Assembly: GCA_016708765.1 (NCBI GenBank) | Contig: JADJFD010000001.1 | Location: 496,001 to 560,000, forward strand | Reading direction: 5' to 3' | DNA: 64,000 nucleotides | Source: Chitinophagaceae bacterium | GTDB taxonomy: Bacteria; Bacteroidota; Bacteroidia; Chitinophagales; Chitinophagaceae | Part shown: one piece after another, positions 27,022 to 35,941 of the stretch | Layout: each line of letters starts with the position of its first letter | Numbering within the stretch: position 1 is the first letter of the stretch | Notes under the pieces: model-generated | What the model saw: the letters and a program-made list of their open reading frames with translations, nothing else | Told to the model about the DNA's origin: nothing | Databases searched by the model: none | Translations under genes and position numbers: made by a program

Positions 27022-27483
27022 ATGAAAAAAATAATATTTATTTTATCAATAACAATAGTACTCCTCGCTTGTACTTCAACAGATAAAAAATCTGGTGACG
27101 CAAATAGTAATTCTGATAGCACACAACAAGCCGAGAAGGCAAAAATAATGAGTGACACAGCCAATTACACTAACATACAGTGGTTGGACTCTACATTTCT
27201 TTCTATGGGAACAGTGAACGAAGGCGCACAAGTCGAAGTGTCATTTCGGTTTAAAAACATAGGAAACAAACCTTTGGTTATTGCCAATGTAACCGCCAGT
27301 TGCGGATGTACTATTCCTGAAACACCACAGCAGCCTTTTGCTCCGGGTGAAGAAGGTGTAATAAAAGCAAAGTTTGACAGCAAAGGCCGTGTAGGTGAGC
27401 AGAGAAAACATATAAGTGTAGATGCAAACACTACTCCTTCCCGTGCACATGATCTTGAGTTTACAGTGGATGTAAAAAAATAA
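27022..27483 (+). CDS. DUF1573 lipoprotein
   Basis: A 153-residue exported lipoprotein. The signal peptide ends in the lipobox VLLACTS, with the lipidated Cys near residue 17, followed by a Ser/Asp-rich linker. The rest is a DUF1573 domain (Ig-like, ASPM-SPD-2-Hydin group): FLSMGTVNEGAQVEVSFRFKN, then NVTASCGCTIPETPQ with the family's CGC motif, and APGEEGVIKAKFDSKGRVG. DUF1573 proteins are abundant in Bacteroidota; the function is unknown. It is followed by yajC after 35 bp and probably cotranscribed. Confidence 0.5.
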   Translation: MKKIIFILSITIVLLACTSTDKKSGDANSNSDSTQQAEKAKIMSDTANYTNIQWLDSTFLSMGTVNEGAQVEVSFRFKNIGNKPLVIANVTASCGCTIPETPQQPFAPGEEGVIKAKFDSKGRVGEQRKHISVDANTTPSRAHDLEFTVDVKK

Positions 27484-27518
27484 TTTTTAATCTTTAGTAG
27501 CAAATAAAAACAACAAAC

Positions 27519-27905
27519 ATGAAGTCTCGTATAACTTATCTTTCAGCAATTACTCTTTTATTCTTCTCTTCTTGTACACCTCCGGGTGGCGAAGCAGGAA
27601 AAAGTGGGGGAACTGGTGGTACCATTCAATTAGTATTTCTTGGTTTAATGATTTTGGTTTTCTGGATGTTTTTTATTCGTCCCCAAGCTAAGAGAGCAAA
27701 AAATCAGAAGTCTTTTATTGAGAACCTTGGTAAAGGCGATAAAATTGTTACAATCGCTGGCATACATGGAACTATTAATAAGAATAACGAAGATGGCACT
27801 TTGAATATTGAAGTTAGTCCTGGAAGTTATTTAAAGATTGAAAAGAGTGCAATTAGTTTGGACTGGACTACTGCATTGAATAAGCCTGTGGCTGAAAAGA
27901 AATAA
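27519..27905 (+). CDS. yajC: preprotein translocase subunit YajC
   Basis: YajC is the small inner-membrane partner of SecDF in the Sec translocon. At 128 residues it is slightly long because of an N-terminal lipobox-like segment (FFSSCTPPGG) followed by one membrane helix (IQLVFLGLMILVFWMFFI). The hallmark FIRPQAKRAKNQKSFI follows, then the cytosolic KGDKIVTIAGIHGTI beta domain. It lies 3.5 kb before secDF in the same direction, separated by coaE and two minus-strand genes. Call secure; whether the N-terminal Cys is lipidated is open. Confidence 0.5.
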   Translation: MKSRITYLSAITLLFFSSCTPPGGEAGKSGGTGGTIQLVFLGLMILVFWMFFIRPQAKRAKNQKSFIENLGKGDKIVTIAGIHGTINKNNEDGTLNIEVSPGSYLKIEKSAISLDWTTALNKPVAEKK

Positions 27906-27929
27906 TAAACAATAAAGCACTAAATTATT

Positions 27930-27978
27930 AATCTCAAATGCTAATCGTAACTGTATGATTGGAATTTGAGATTTTTTT
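27930..27978 (+). terminator. terminator after yajC
   Basis: A 10-bp stem (27930-27939 with 27964-27973) with a long loop and a T-run to 27978, 25 bp after yajC. Confidence 0.5.
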
Positions 27979-28001
27979 AATTGTAAATTTTCAATTTGTA
28001 T

Positions 28002-28592
28002 ATGTTGAAAATCGGACTTACTGGTGGAATTGGAAGCGGAAAAACTACTGTTGCCAAAGTTTTTGAAACTTTAGGAATTCCCGTTTACTATGCTGACGAT
28101 GCAACAAAGCGATTAATGAATTCTAACAACGCATTAAAAGCATTAGTGGTTCAACATTTTGGCGAAGCTTCTTATAAAAACGGAGAGCTAAATAGAAAAC
28201 ATATTGCTGATATTGTATTTAATAATAAAGAAAAATTAGACCTGCTTAATTCAATTACACATCCTGCTACCATTGAAGATGCTAATGAATGGATAAAACA
28301 ACAAACCGCTCCTTATATCATTAAAGAAGCAGCACTTCTTTTTGAAACCGATGCCGCAAAGCATTTAGATTATTTTATTGGAGTATCTGCACCACTTGCA
28401 ATTCGCTTAAAAAGAGTGATAGAGAGAGATAAAATAACTGAAAGCGAAGTAATGAAACGAATCAGCCGCCAAATGGATGAAGTTGAAAAAATGAAACGAT
28501 GCGATTTCATTATCACCAATAATGAAGAAGAGATGGTAATTCCACAGGTGTTGAGTACCCATGAAAAAATATTATCTCGTATTAAGAAATAG
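28002..28592 (+). CDS. coaE: dephospho-CoA kinase
   Basis: CoaE phosphorylates the ribose 3' hydroxyl of dephospho-CoA, the last step of coenzyme A synthesis. From ATG 28002 the protein has 196 residues, the family size (an upstream in-frame TTG at 27996 is unlikely). The P-loop GLTGGIGSGKTT is at residues 5-16, followed by YYADDATKRLM (substrate Asp) and KEAALLFETD, and the LID region RLKRVIERD. It follows the yajC terminator closely and overlaps no neighbour; the convergent aminotransferase starts 9 bp after it. Secure. Confidence 0.5.
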   Translation: MLKIGLTGGIGSGKTTVAKVFETLGIPVYYADDATKRLMNSNNALKALVVQHFGEASYKNGELNRKHIADIVFNNKEKLDLLNSITHPATIEDANEWIKQQTAPYIIKEAALLFETDAAKHLDYFIGVSAPLAIRLKRVIERDKITESEVMKRISRQMDEVEKMKRCDFIITNNEEEMVIPQVLSTHEKILSRIKK

Positions 28593-28600
28593 AAGTGATG

Positions 28601-29791
28601 CTATTTTATTTTTGCCAAAGCTGTCTTAATCCGCTTCCACCCTTCTTCAATTTTTTCCATACTATTTGCAAAAGAGAAACTAACACATTTTGGTTCGCCA
28701 AAATCATCGCCCATTACTGAAGAAACATTAGCAACATTCAACAAATACATACATAAATCAGACGCATTGGCTATTTGGGTTTCACCATCAGACTTGCCAT
28801 AGTAATAACTAACATCAGGGAAAACATAAAAAGCACCGTCTGGCTCAGGGCATGAAATACCTGGAATTTCTTTTACCAGTTCTAACACTCTTGCTCTTCT
28901 TCTAGCAAACTCCTTTGTCATCTCGATTGAAGGACGTAAATCTGTTGTTAATGCGACAACTGCCGCTTTTTGTGTAATTGAATTAGTGCCACTTGTAAAT
29001 TGTCCTTGCACTTTTTCACATGCTTTTGCGATATCTACATTTGCAGCAATATATCCTAACCTCCAACCAGTCATTGCAAATCCTTTACTTAATCCGTTGA
29101 TGATAATTACCTGGTCTTTTATTTCATCAAACTGAGCAATGCTTTCATGCTTTCCAACGAAATTGATGTATTCATAAATCTCATCTGCCATTATGAAAAT
29201 TCCCGGATACTTTTTAAATACAGCAGCTAATCCTTCCAGTTCTTCTTTGGTATAAACAGATCCACTTGGATTACATGGTGAGGAGAAAAGAAACACTTTT
29301 GTTTTAGGCGTAATTGCAGCTTCTAGTTGTGCCGGGGTAATTTTAAATTTTTGTTCTGCTGAACTTTTTATCTCAACTACTTTTCCTCTTGCAATTTTTA
29401 CTAGTTCACTATAAGTTACCCAATATGGTGTTGGGATAATCACTTCATCGCCATCATCAACCAATGCCAGCATTGTATTCGCAAGACTTTGTTTTGCTCC
29501 GGTGGAAGCAACAATATTCTCTGGTTTATAATCAAGATTATTATCTCTTTTAAGTTTTGTGCAAATAGCTTCTCTTAAATCCGGAAAGCCTGGCACCGGG
29601 GTGTAATGACTCCAGTTATCCTTAATGGCATTTATAGCAGCTTCTTTGATATGCTCAGGTGTGTCAAAATCAGGTTCACCAAGGCTAAGGTCAATTACAT
29701 CCACTCCTTTTGCTCTTAACTCACGGCCAAGCTTTGCCATTTTCAATGTTTCCGGTTCATTAAATCGATCTAAAAAAGATGATAACTGCAT
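28601..29791 (-). CDS. PLP-dependent class I aminotransferase (aspartate aminotransferase type)
   Basis: A 396-residue fold-type I aminotransferase that moves amino groups between aspartate or similar amino acids and 2-oxoglutarate. DLSLGEPDFDTP near residue 36 and the PLP-Lys motif NGLSKGFAMTGWRLGYIAA near 230-248 (Lys at about 236) identify subgroup I-gamma/I-beta bacterial AATs of the thermophile type. FSSPCNPSG holds the Asn that contacts PLP, and the C-terminal FSFANSMEKIEEGWKRI carries the carboxylate Arg context. Substrate range is inferred. It is transcribed toward coaE. Confidence 0.5.
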   Translation of the reverse strand: MQLSSFLDRFNEPETLKMAKLGRELRAKGVDVIDLSLGEPDFDTPEHIKEAAINAIKDNWSHYTPVPGFPDLREAICTKLKRDNNLDYKPENIVASTGAKQSLANTMLALVDDGDEVIIPTPYWVTYSELVKIARGKVVEIKSSAEQKFKITPAQLEAAITPKTKVFLFSSPCNPSGSVYTKEELEGLAAVFKKYPGIFIMADEIYEYINFVGKHESIAQFDEIKDQVIIINGLSKGFAMTGWRLGYIAANVDIAKACEKVQGQFTSGTNSITQKAAVVALTTDLRPSIEMTKEFARRRARVLELVKEIPGISCPEPDGAFYVFPDVSYYYGKSDGETQIANASDLCMYLLNVANVSSVMGDDFGEPKCVSFSFANSMEKIEEGWKRIKTALAKIK

Positions 29792-29877
29792 ATCAGTTGT
29801 TTTTATTTAAAATGTTTTGGAAATAAGCCAAGGCAAGCAGTCGCAAAAGTAAGAATTTGGCAATAAGTCTATCTAAT

Positions 29878-31202
29878 TTATTCGATATAATTAAACTTGA
29901 ATTTGGAAAGATCAGCTTGTTTTTTAAGAACTCTTGTTAGTTCGTACTCATAAATTACTTTTCCAAGATTTTTTAAGAAAGGGAAACCAACTGTATCGTA
30001 ATCATATTTATCATCATTGAAAACTCCATCACTGTTGCAATAGATTGTCGCACTTAAAAAGAATTCTATATTATTTTTGAAATCAGCGAAGTAAGCTGCA
30101 TCAATTAGAAATCCATATGCATCTCCCACTTTATTAAAAATTCTAAATTCTGGCTTTGCTTTATCTTTTTCTGAACCATAGAAAAGAAATTTTACATAAT
30201 TATCCCAATACTCTGGAGCTTTATAAACAGGATAATCCGATTCTTCTGGCGTCATCGACATATACATTCTCAAAAAATCATAATCATCTTTTGTAAGATT
30301 GAAACGCATTTTCTTATCTACAGCCTCAGGATAAATTATACTCCTTACAATCATGTGCAAATCCTGTAAAGGCAAACGATTCTTTTTTGAAAAATCAAAA
30401 GGCGCATTAACTAGCTTTCCACTACTTAAATATCCCTTACCCAATTTTGTATTTCGATCGGCATAAAGCAGTGAACTTTTTTCGGAAGATTTTGAATAAA
30501 TAAGTTTTCCGCTTTTGTCTAAAAAATTAATAGGATTCGTTTGCCTGTTTTGTTCTTCTGTCAAACTAACATCCAACCTGTGAATAATCTGCACATAGGC
30601 ATATCCCATTTTGTGTAAAGTGTTGTTGATATATTCCTGCCCTAAAATTCATACAGCCTATTGAATGCATCATTATCGCTAACCAGTAGTATTTTTTTAA
30701 TATAATGAGCAATTGTTGGTTTAGCATTCGCTGCAGTTGGGTCCTTGTCAACTTCAGTTTGCCCAAAACCTGCATTTCCTGTAATCATAGCGGTATGCTT
30801 GTCTAATCCAGCCACTTTTAGCTCATTCAACTTTTGAAGAGCCAGAATAGCCACCGGCAGCTTAACGGTTGAAGCTGGATAAAAATAATTGTCAGGATTT
30901 AGATTAAAGGTATGGTCTGTAAAGGCGTATTTTTTCTTTTTAAGCCTGTCCACCTTTGTATAAACTATCTGAATATTTAGGTTTTCCGAATTTGGCAGCG
31001 TTGAAGAAAAATATTGAGGATACTTCTGTAACAGATTGCTAATGAAAGTGTCAGGAATGTTGTTCATAACAGAAATCTTATTTATATTTTCACTTTTAGC
31101 TAAAGCCGGCTTATGATAGATCCGGCTCTCTCCTAGTGGTAACTTGGCCAGTCCGATAAACAAAATGGCAATAAAAAATCCGGGTTTAACTACAGTATTC
31201 AT
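29878..31202 (-). CDS. class A beta-lactamase-like serine hydrolase, frame broken
   Basis: Two frame pieces make one protein of about 441 residues when one A is added to the run at 30644-30647 (minus-strand T run): the first ends SDNDAFNRLYEF and the repaired sequence continues LGQEYINNTLHKMGYAY. The piece has a signal or membrane anchor at 1-25, the nucleophile motif PASTVKLP (SxxK) near residue 95, and SDN near 180, both as in class A beta-lactamases. In the C-terminal half, FNKVGDAYG occupies the place of KTG. Such proteins are often envelope-anchored hydrolases of unknown substrate; I do not claim antibiotic resistance. It is divergent from secDF. Confidence 0.5.
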
Positions 31203-31296
31203 GTATCTCCAAAGTTAGTGGTTGCACTTAGTTAAGTTTTTAAAAATCAAGCTTCAAGGGCTTCTTTTTTGTTAGTTAGAATTAATCCGAAACTGC

Positions 31297-31304
31297 TATC
31301 TTTG
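31297..31304 (+). promoter_or_regulatory. -7 promoter box upstream of secDF
   Basis: TATCTTTG, 85 nt before the secDF ATG; a TTG lies 25 nt upstream, longer than the usual spacing. Confidence 0.5.
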
Positions 31305-31388
31305 CCGTCCTTAAAAAATTAATGTATAGCCTTTCCCAATCTTCAAAATGAGCATGGTAAAGGCTAAATCATGTAAATCAATCAACGT

Positions 31389-34300
31389 ATGCAACTGAAA
31401 GGTTTGGTTCGCTTTTTCACAATTCTACTGATTATTTATTCGCTTTACCAATTGTCTTTTACTTGGTTCGTAAAGAATCATGAAAAGAAAATGGAGGCCA
31501 GTGCAAGAAGCTATGTAAAGAAAAATTACCAGAGTGCCCTAGACAAGTTTCCTGGCAATAAAGATTCTCAATTAGTGTATCAGGAGTTTTTGGACAAAGA
31601 GTTTGACAGTCGCCTGAAAAGATTACTGGACAGCACTAAAGATGTTACTGTTACTTATGGCATCAACGGTGCAATGAGCTATCAGAAAGCAAAAGAAGAA
31701 GAGTTGAATCTTGGTCTTGACTTGCAAGGTGGAATGAACGTAACACTTGAAGTTGAAATGACAGGTCTATTAAGATCATTGTCTAATAACAGTAAAGACC
31801 CTAATTTTTCTGCTGCCATATTAAATGCAGACAAAAGAAAGGCTAACAGTGGTGATGACTTTATTACACTCTTTATAGGTGAATACAGAAAACTGGAAAA
31901 AAGCAGACCATTAGCTACTTTATTTGCGGCAGCAAGTAATGGAGAAATAGACATTAACTCTTCAGATAGTAAGGTTGAGACCTATATTCGAAAAAGTGCT
32001 GATGATGCTTTTGACAGAACATTCAAAGTATTACGTACCCGTATCGATCAGTTTGGTGTTGCACAACCGAATATTAACCCTAATAAGGCGAAGGGAACAA
32101 TTAACGTTGAACTTCCAGGTATAAAAGATAAAGAGAGGGTAAGAAAGTATTTACAGAGTACTGCCAATTTACAATTCTGGGAATTATACACTTTGCAAGA
32201 TGCAAATTATGCCTCCGGATGGCAACGTTTTATTGATGTTTTCAATAAAAAATATGGTGGAGCAAAAGACTCAACTACAAAGGTTGACACAATCGCCAAA
32301 ACTGACACTACTGGAAATCAAGTTGCAAAAACTGATACAAATAAAACAAAAGGACTTGCTGACGAATTAGCAACCGGAGATAACACTGATACTACTGGTA
32401 AAACAGATGGGTTAGATAATGCAGTTGCAGGTATTGAAAAATACATTCAGTTTTTCCAACCTGGCAGAAATGAAAAAGGTGAAATTTCTTATCCTTCTGC
32501 AATCGGTTCTGTACAAATAAAAGATTCAGCTTTATTCCGTGAATATCTAACAGAATTCAAAGCAAATTTCCCTTCAGATGCTGCATTTGCTTACGGTATT
32601 CCTGAAAAGGATGCAAAAGGAAGGGCATCAAAAACTATCCCACTATATGCTTTAAAAACATATGGTCGTCCAAATGCTAAATTAGAAGGTGACGCTATTT
32701 CAAATGCCAGTCAGGATTTTGACCAATATGGTAAAGTACAAATAGTGATGGATATGAAAAGTTTTGGGGCTGCCATCTGGAAAAGAATGACAGAGGAAGC
32801 CGCTGGTGATCCTAACACTCAATCAGATAATAAACCAATTGCTATTGCACTTGATAATATAGTTTACTCTGCTCCTACTGTTATCACTCCTATCCCTAAT
32901 GGAACGTCAACCATTTCTGGTGGATATACACAACAGGAAGCTCAGGATCTAGCCAACATTCTTAAAGCTGGTAAACTTCCTGCTCCTGCAAAAATTGTTC
33001 AGGAACAACAAGTAGGTCCAACTCTTGGTAAAGATGCAATCCGTGGAGGCTCAATGGCTTTCTTAATTTCATTTATAGTTATTTTCTTATTGATGTTGGT
33101 ATATTATAATACCAGCGGATGGATTGCCAATATTGCATTGATATTAAACTTATTGTTTACAGTAGGTGTATTGGCCGGATTAGGTGCAACATTAACAGCC
33201 CCTGGTATTGCCGGTTTGGTATTAACTATAGGTATGGCGGTGGACACCAACGTAATTATTTACGAACGTATCAAAGAGGAGCTATCGAAAGGCAAAGGAT
33301 ATATTCCTGCCATTAACGAAGGGTATAAACGATCATTGCCTCCTGTACTAGATGCCCACGTTACAACATTAATAACAGCATTCATATTGTTTTACTTTGG
33401 TCTGGGCCCTGTTAAAGGGTTTGCAACTACACAGATCATTGGTCTTATACTTTCTTTATTCTGTGGTATCCTTGTTAGCCGTTGGGTAACAGAATGGTTT
33501 ACCAACAAGAAAAGACATCTTGAATATTTCACTGGTGTTTCAAAAAGAGTATTCAGGCATGCCAAATACAAATTCATTGAATACCGTAAGTATGCATATA
33601 TGGTTTCTGTACTTGTGTTGGTGTTAGGTATTGCCTCTTATTTTAATGGATATGATCAAGGTGTTGAATTTAGTGGGGGAAGAAGTTATACCGTTCAGTT
33701 CCCTGTAAAAGTGGATGTAGAAAAAGTGCGGACAGAATTGACTGCAACTTTCGAAGGTGAAAACCCAATTATTAAAACTATTGGAGATAACACCACATTG
33801 GATATTACCACAGCTTATAGAATTAAAGACAACGTTGCGGGAATAGATTCAATTGTTGAAAGAAAACTATATGACGGACTCAAGACTAATTTCCCGGCAA
33901 ATATGAATTATGAAAAATTCAGTGCTGGTGAAAATAATACAGGTAAAATGGCTTCCAAAAAAGTATTACCTACTATTTCAGATGACTTGAAAGCTGGCGC
34001 AGTGAAAGCTACCATTTTTGCCATCATCGCTATCTTCCTTTATATCTTCCTTCGCTTCCGCGACTGGAGATATTCATTAGGAACGATCTTCTCCTTAATG
34101 CATGACGTATTGGTAACATTAATTGTATTCTCATTTGCCCGGAATATTGTTCCATTCCCACTTGAGATTGACCAGCATTTCATTGCAGCCATTCTTACGG
34201 TTATTGGTTTCTCGATGAATGATACAGTAATTGTATTTGACCGTATCCGTGAAGACAGCAGATTGATGCCAAATGCTCCAAGAGGAGAAATTATCAACCG

Positions 34301-34547
34301 AGCCATCAATGAGACTTTGAGCAGAACTATAATGACATCATTGACTGTATTTCTTACCGTTCTTATTCTGTTCCTTGTAGGCGGACAGGTTACAAAAGGA
34401 TTTGCCTTTGCAATGTTGATTGGTGTAATAACCGGTGTTTATTCTTCAATATTTGTGGCAGCTCCTATCTTAGTTGATTTAGGTAAAAAAGGTCAGTTGG
34501 GAAGATCATTCTCAAGAGACAAAAAGAAACCACCGACAGTATCTTAA
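31389..34547 (+). CDS. secDF: protein translocase SecDF fusion
   Basis: SecD and SecF in one 1052-residue polypeptide, the usual arrangement in Bacteroidota. It uses proton flux to pull proteins out of SecYEG on the periplasmic side. SecD: first membrane helix at 8-26, DLQGGMNVTLEV near 113, a large P1 periplasmic domain, and membrane helices from about 555 with GMAVDTNVIIYERIKEE near 616 (family D/R motif). SecF begins about 720 (FIEYRKYAYMVS), with GVEFSGGRSY and SMNDTVIVFDRIRED near 942. Between about 295 and 345 there is a Thr/Asp/Lys low-complexity insert (repeats of KTDTT, TDTTGKTD) that looks like a flexible loop. It ends in a charged KKKPPTVS tail and is followed by two terminators. 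Confidence 0.5.
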   Translation: MQLKGLVRFFTILLIIYSLYQLSFTWFVKNHEKKMEASARSYVKKNYQSALDKFPGNKDSQLVYQEFLDKEFDSRLKRLLDSTKDVTVTYGINGAMSYQKAKEEELNLGLDLQGGMNVTLEVEMTGLLRSLSNNSKDPNFSAAILNADKRKANSGDDFITLFIGEYRKLEKSRPLATLFAAASNGEIDINSSDSKVETYIRKSADDAFDRTFKVLRTRIDQFGVAQPNINPNKAKGTINVELPGIKDKERVRKYLQSTANLQFWELYTLQDANYASGWQRFIDVFNKKYGGAKDSTTKVDTIAKTDTTGNQVAKTDTNKTKGLADELATGDNTDTTGKTDGLDNAVAGIEKYIQFFQPGRNEKGEISYPSAIGSVQIKDSALFREYLTEFKANFPSDAAFAYGIPEKDAKGRASKTIPLYALKTYGRPNAKLEGDAISNASQDFDQYGKVQIVMDMKSFGAAIWKRMTEEAAGDPNTQSDNKPIAIALDNIVYSAPTVITPIPNGTSTISGGYTQQEAQDLANILKAGKLPAPAKIVQEQQVGPTLGKDAIRGGSMAFLISFIVIFLLMLVYYNTSGWIANIALILNLLFTVGVLAGLGATLTAPGIAGLVLTIGMAVDTNVIIYERIKEELSKGKGYIPAINEGYKRSLPPVLDAHVTTLITAFILFYFGLGPVKGFATTQIIGLILSLFCGILVSRWVTEWFTNKKRHLEYFTGVSKRVFRHAKYKFIEYRKYAYMVSVLVLVLGIASYFNGYDQGVEFSGGRSYTVQFPVKVDVEKVRTELTATFEGENPIIKTIGDNTTLDITTAYRIKDNVAGIDSIVERKLYDGLKTNFPANMNYEKFSAGENNTGKMASKKVLPTISDDLKAGAVKATIFAIIAIFLYIFLRFRDWRYSLGTIFSLMHDVLVTLIVFSFARNIVPFPLEIDQHFIAAILTVIGFSMNDTVIVFDRIREDSRLMPNAPRGEIINRAINETLSRTIMTSLTVFLTVLILFLVGGQVTKGFAFAMLIGVITGVYSSIFVAAPILVDLGKKGQLGRSFSRDKKKPPTVS

Positions 34548-34570
34548 ATTATCAAGTTCTAAATAGCAAA

Positions 34571-34598
34571 CCTGCAGTTTAATACTGCAGTTTTTTTT
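34571..34598 (+). terminator. terminator of secDF
   Basis: CTGCAG at 34572-34577 pairs with CTGCAG at 34585-34590; eight T follow. It lies 24 bp after the stop. Confidence 0.5.
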
Positions 34599-34621
34599 AT
34601 AAGCAAGCATTTTGTTTGGCA

Positions 34622-34655
34622 CAAAAAAAGTCTCCAGCAATTGCTAGAGACTTTT
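34622..34655. terminator. second, bidirectional terminator in the secDF / glycosidase gap
   Basis: GTCTC...GAGAC (34630-34634 with 34647-34651) with an inner AGCAATTGCT palindrome, flanked by A7 and T4. It can also end the minus-strand phosphodiester glycosidase transcript. The 295-bp gap holds nothing else evident. Confidence 0.5.
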
Positions 34656-34842
34656 ACATAACAAGGATATTTTATATTGATTATTCTTAGATATTGAAAG
34701 AATATAATCAATTAAGTAAAAATTATGCCAAACCTATCTTATAGCGACTTAAACCATCAAATAAAGTGTAAAAACAACTTATTACTTTCTGAAATAAGTA
34801 ATAGTCCGGTAATATTCAATCAGGTTCGTTGGCTAAATAAAA

Positions 34843-35844
34843 TTATTTCTGCTTGATAATAAACACCGCCGGAACAGGACGTTGACCGGTTTTATCTGAA
34901 ATCTTGATTGTTTCTTTTCCATTTACCAGCATACAACTACTGCCACCGCCATCAAGATTTAATGCTTCCCAACAACCGATTTCTTTAAGCATTTGAGCTT
35001 CTTGTGTCAATGTTGCACCTTCTGCAAGGCCAGGATTTCTGCCTTCAATTACTAAAATGATCAGCTTATTATCTTTTGTATAACCCATTGCAGTTCTTGG
35101 ATGTTTATCATCAATCGCTTTACCTGCAAATTTTAATTCTTCGTTATTGGTAATTTTAATTTCTCCGTTTTGAATAAGAACGGGGCCGCCACCAACAGCA
35201 GTTTTCATTTTCCATTTACTCAAGGATGATGAGACCCTCTGATGTGATACAATTGATGTTAAATAATCAGCACTCTTAAAATCAAGACTGATCATTGAAT
35301 CTTTAATAGCTAGATTGGGCAGTTGCAATGCAGATGAAAATCGCTTTGTGGAATCAGTATACAACCATGCAACATCTGCTTCTCTCTTTTTTGAAATTCC
35401 AATAGCACTGCCAAAAGGATGTCGATAAGTAAAAGTATCTTTCCATCTTCCATTTATAGTATGAATGTTATATCCAAGCAACTTATTATCCTTTATCACT
35501 ACATTCAGATTTTGATTAGTAGTAAATGAAAAGAAAGTAGTGTTCACCACCAAAATTGGCTTATCATTCTTTTCATAAAATTGTGATGGAGATAATCTTC
35601 GCTGATAAGTAGTATCAACAGTAAAATCCAATTTCTTATCTTTCAGAATAGCTTCTACATAGTAAGCAATATTTGGTTTACCATCGAGCATATCTGTTGT
35701 TTTATAAACATGAACAGAAGCAGGCAGCGGCTGAAATTCAGCATCCACATTCTGCCACTTTAATTGAGCGAATGAAGAAATTGAAAAAAAGAATATTGCA
35801 ATAAAAACACTTAAAAAGATTCGAAAGTATCTTTGCATCCGCAA
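34843..35844 (-). CDS. phosphodiester glycosidase (NAGPA/DUF2233) family protein, exported
   Basis: A 333-residue exported protein: signal peptide at 1-26 (MRMQRYFRIFLSVFIAIFFF then SISSFAQ). The C-terminal part has the NAGPA/DUF2233 signature EALNLDGGGSSCMLVNG near residue 293-309 and RNPGLAEGATL, with PRTAMGYTKDN near 235. The family includes the mammalian uncovering enzyme that cleaves GlcNAc from phosphodiesters, and bacterial YoeB-like proteins. Here it would act in the periplasm or outside on a phosphodiester-linked sugar; substrate unknown. The 5' end is 4 bp from the lipA repeat region, and it may be read from the lipA transcript. Confidence 0.5.
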   Translation of the reverse strand: MRMQRYFRIFLSVFIAIFFFSISSFAQLKWQNVDAEFQPLPASVHVYKTTDMLDGKPNIAYYVEAILKDKKLDFTVDTTYQRRLSPSQFYEKNDKPILVVNTTFFSFTTNQNLNVVIKDNKLLGYNIHTINGRWKDTFTYRHPFGSAIGISKKREADVAWLYTDSTKRFSSALQLPNLAIKDSMISLDFKSADYLTSIVSHQRVSSSLSKWKMKTAVGGGPVLIQNGEIKITNNEELKFAGKAIDDKHPRTAMGYTKDNKLIILVIEGRNPGLAEGATLTQEAQMLKEIGCWEALNLDGGGSSCMLVNGKETIKISDKTGQRPVPAVFIIKQK

Positions 35845-35850
35845 ATATTT

Positions 35851-35941
35851 GACTATTGACTATTGACTATTGACTATTGACTATTGACTATTGACTATTG
35901 ACTATTGACTATTGACTATTGACTATTGACTATTGACTATT
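35851..35941. repeat. perfect heptanucleotide tandem repeat, GACTATT x 13
   Basis: Thirteen exact copies of the 7-mer GACTATT cover 91 bp with no mismatch. The repeat starts 6 bp above the glycosidase ATG and runs into the 3' end of lipA, so that on the minus strand (AATAGTC) it encodes the last residues and the stop codon of lipA. Confidence 0.5.

Noticed and set aside
30642..31202. Antibiotic resistance beta-lactamase
   Set aside because: SxxK and SDN are present but KTG is not, and the family includes many envelope hydrolases.
35851..35941. CRISPR-like array
   Set aside because: Units are 7 bp with no spacers; a tandem repeat.
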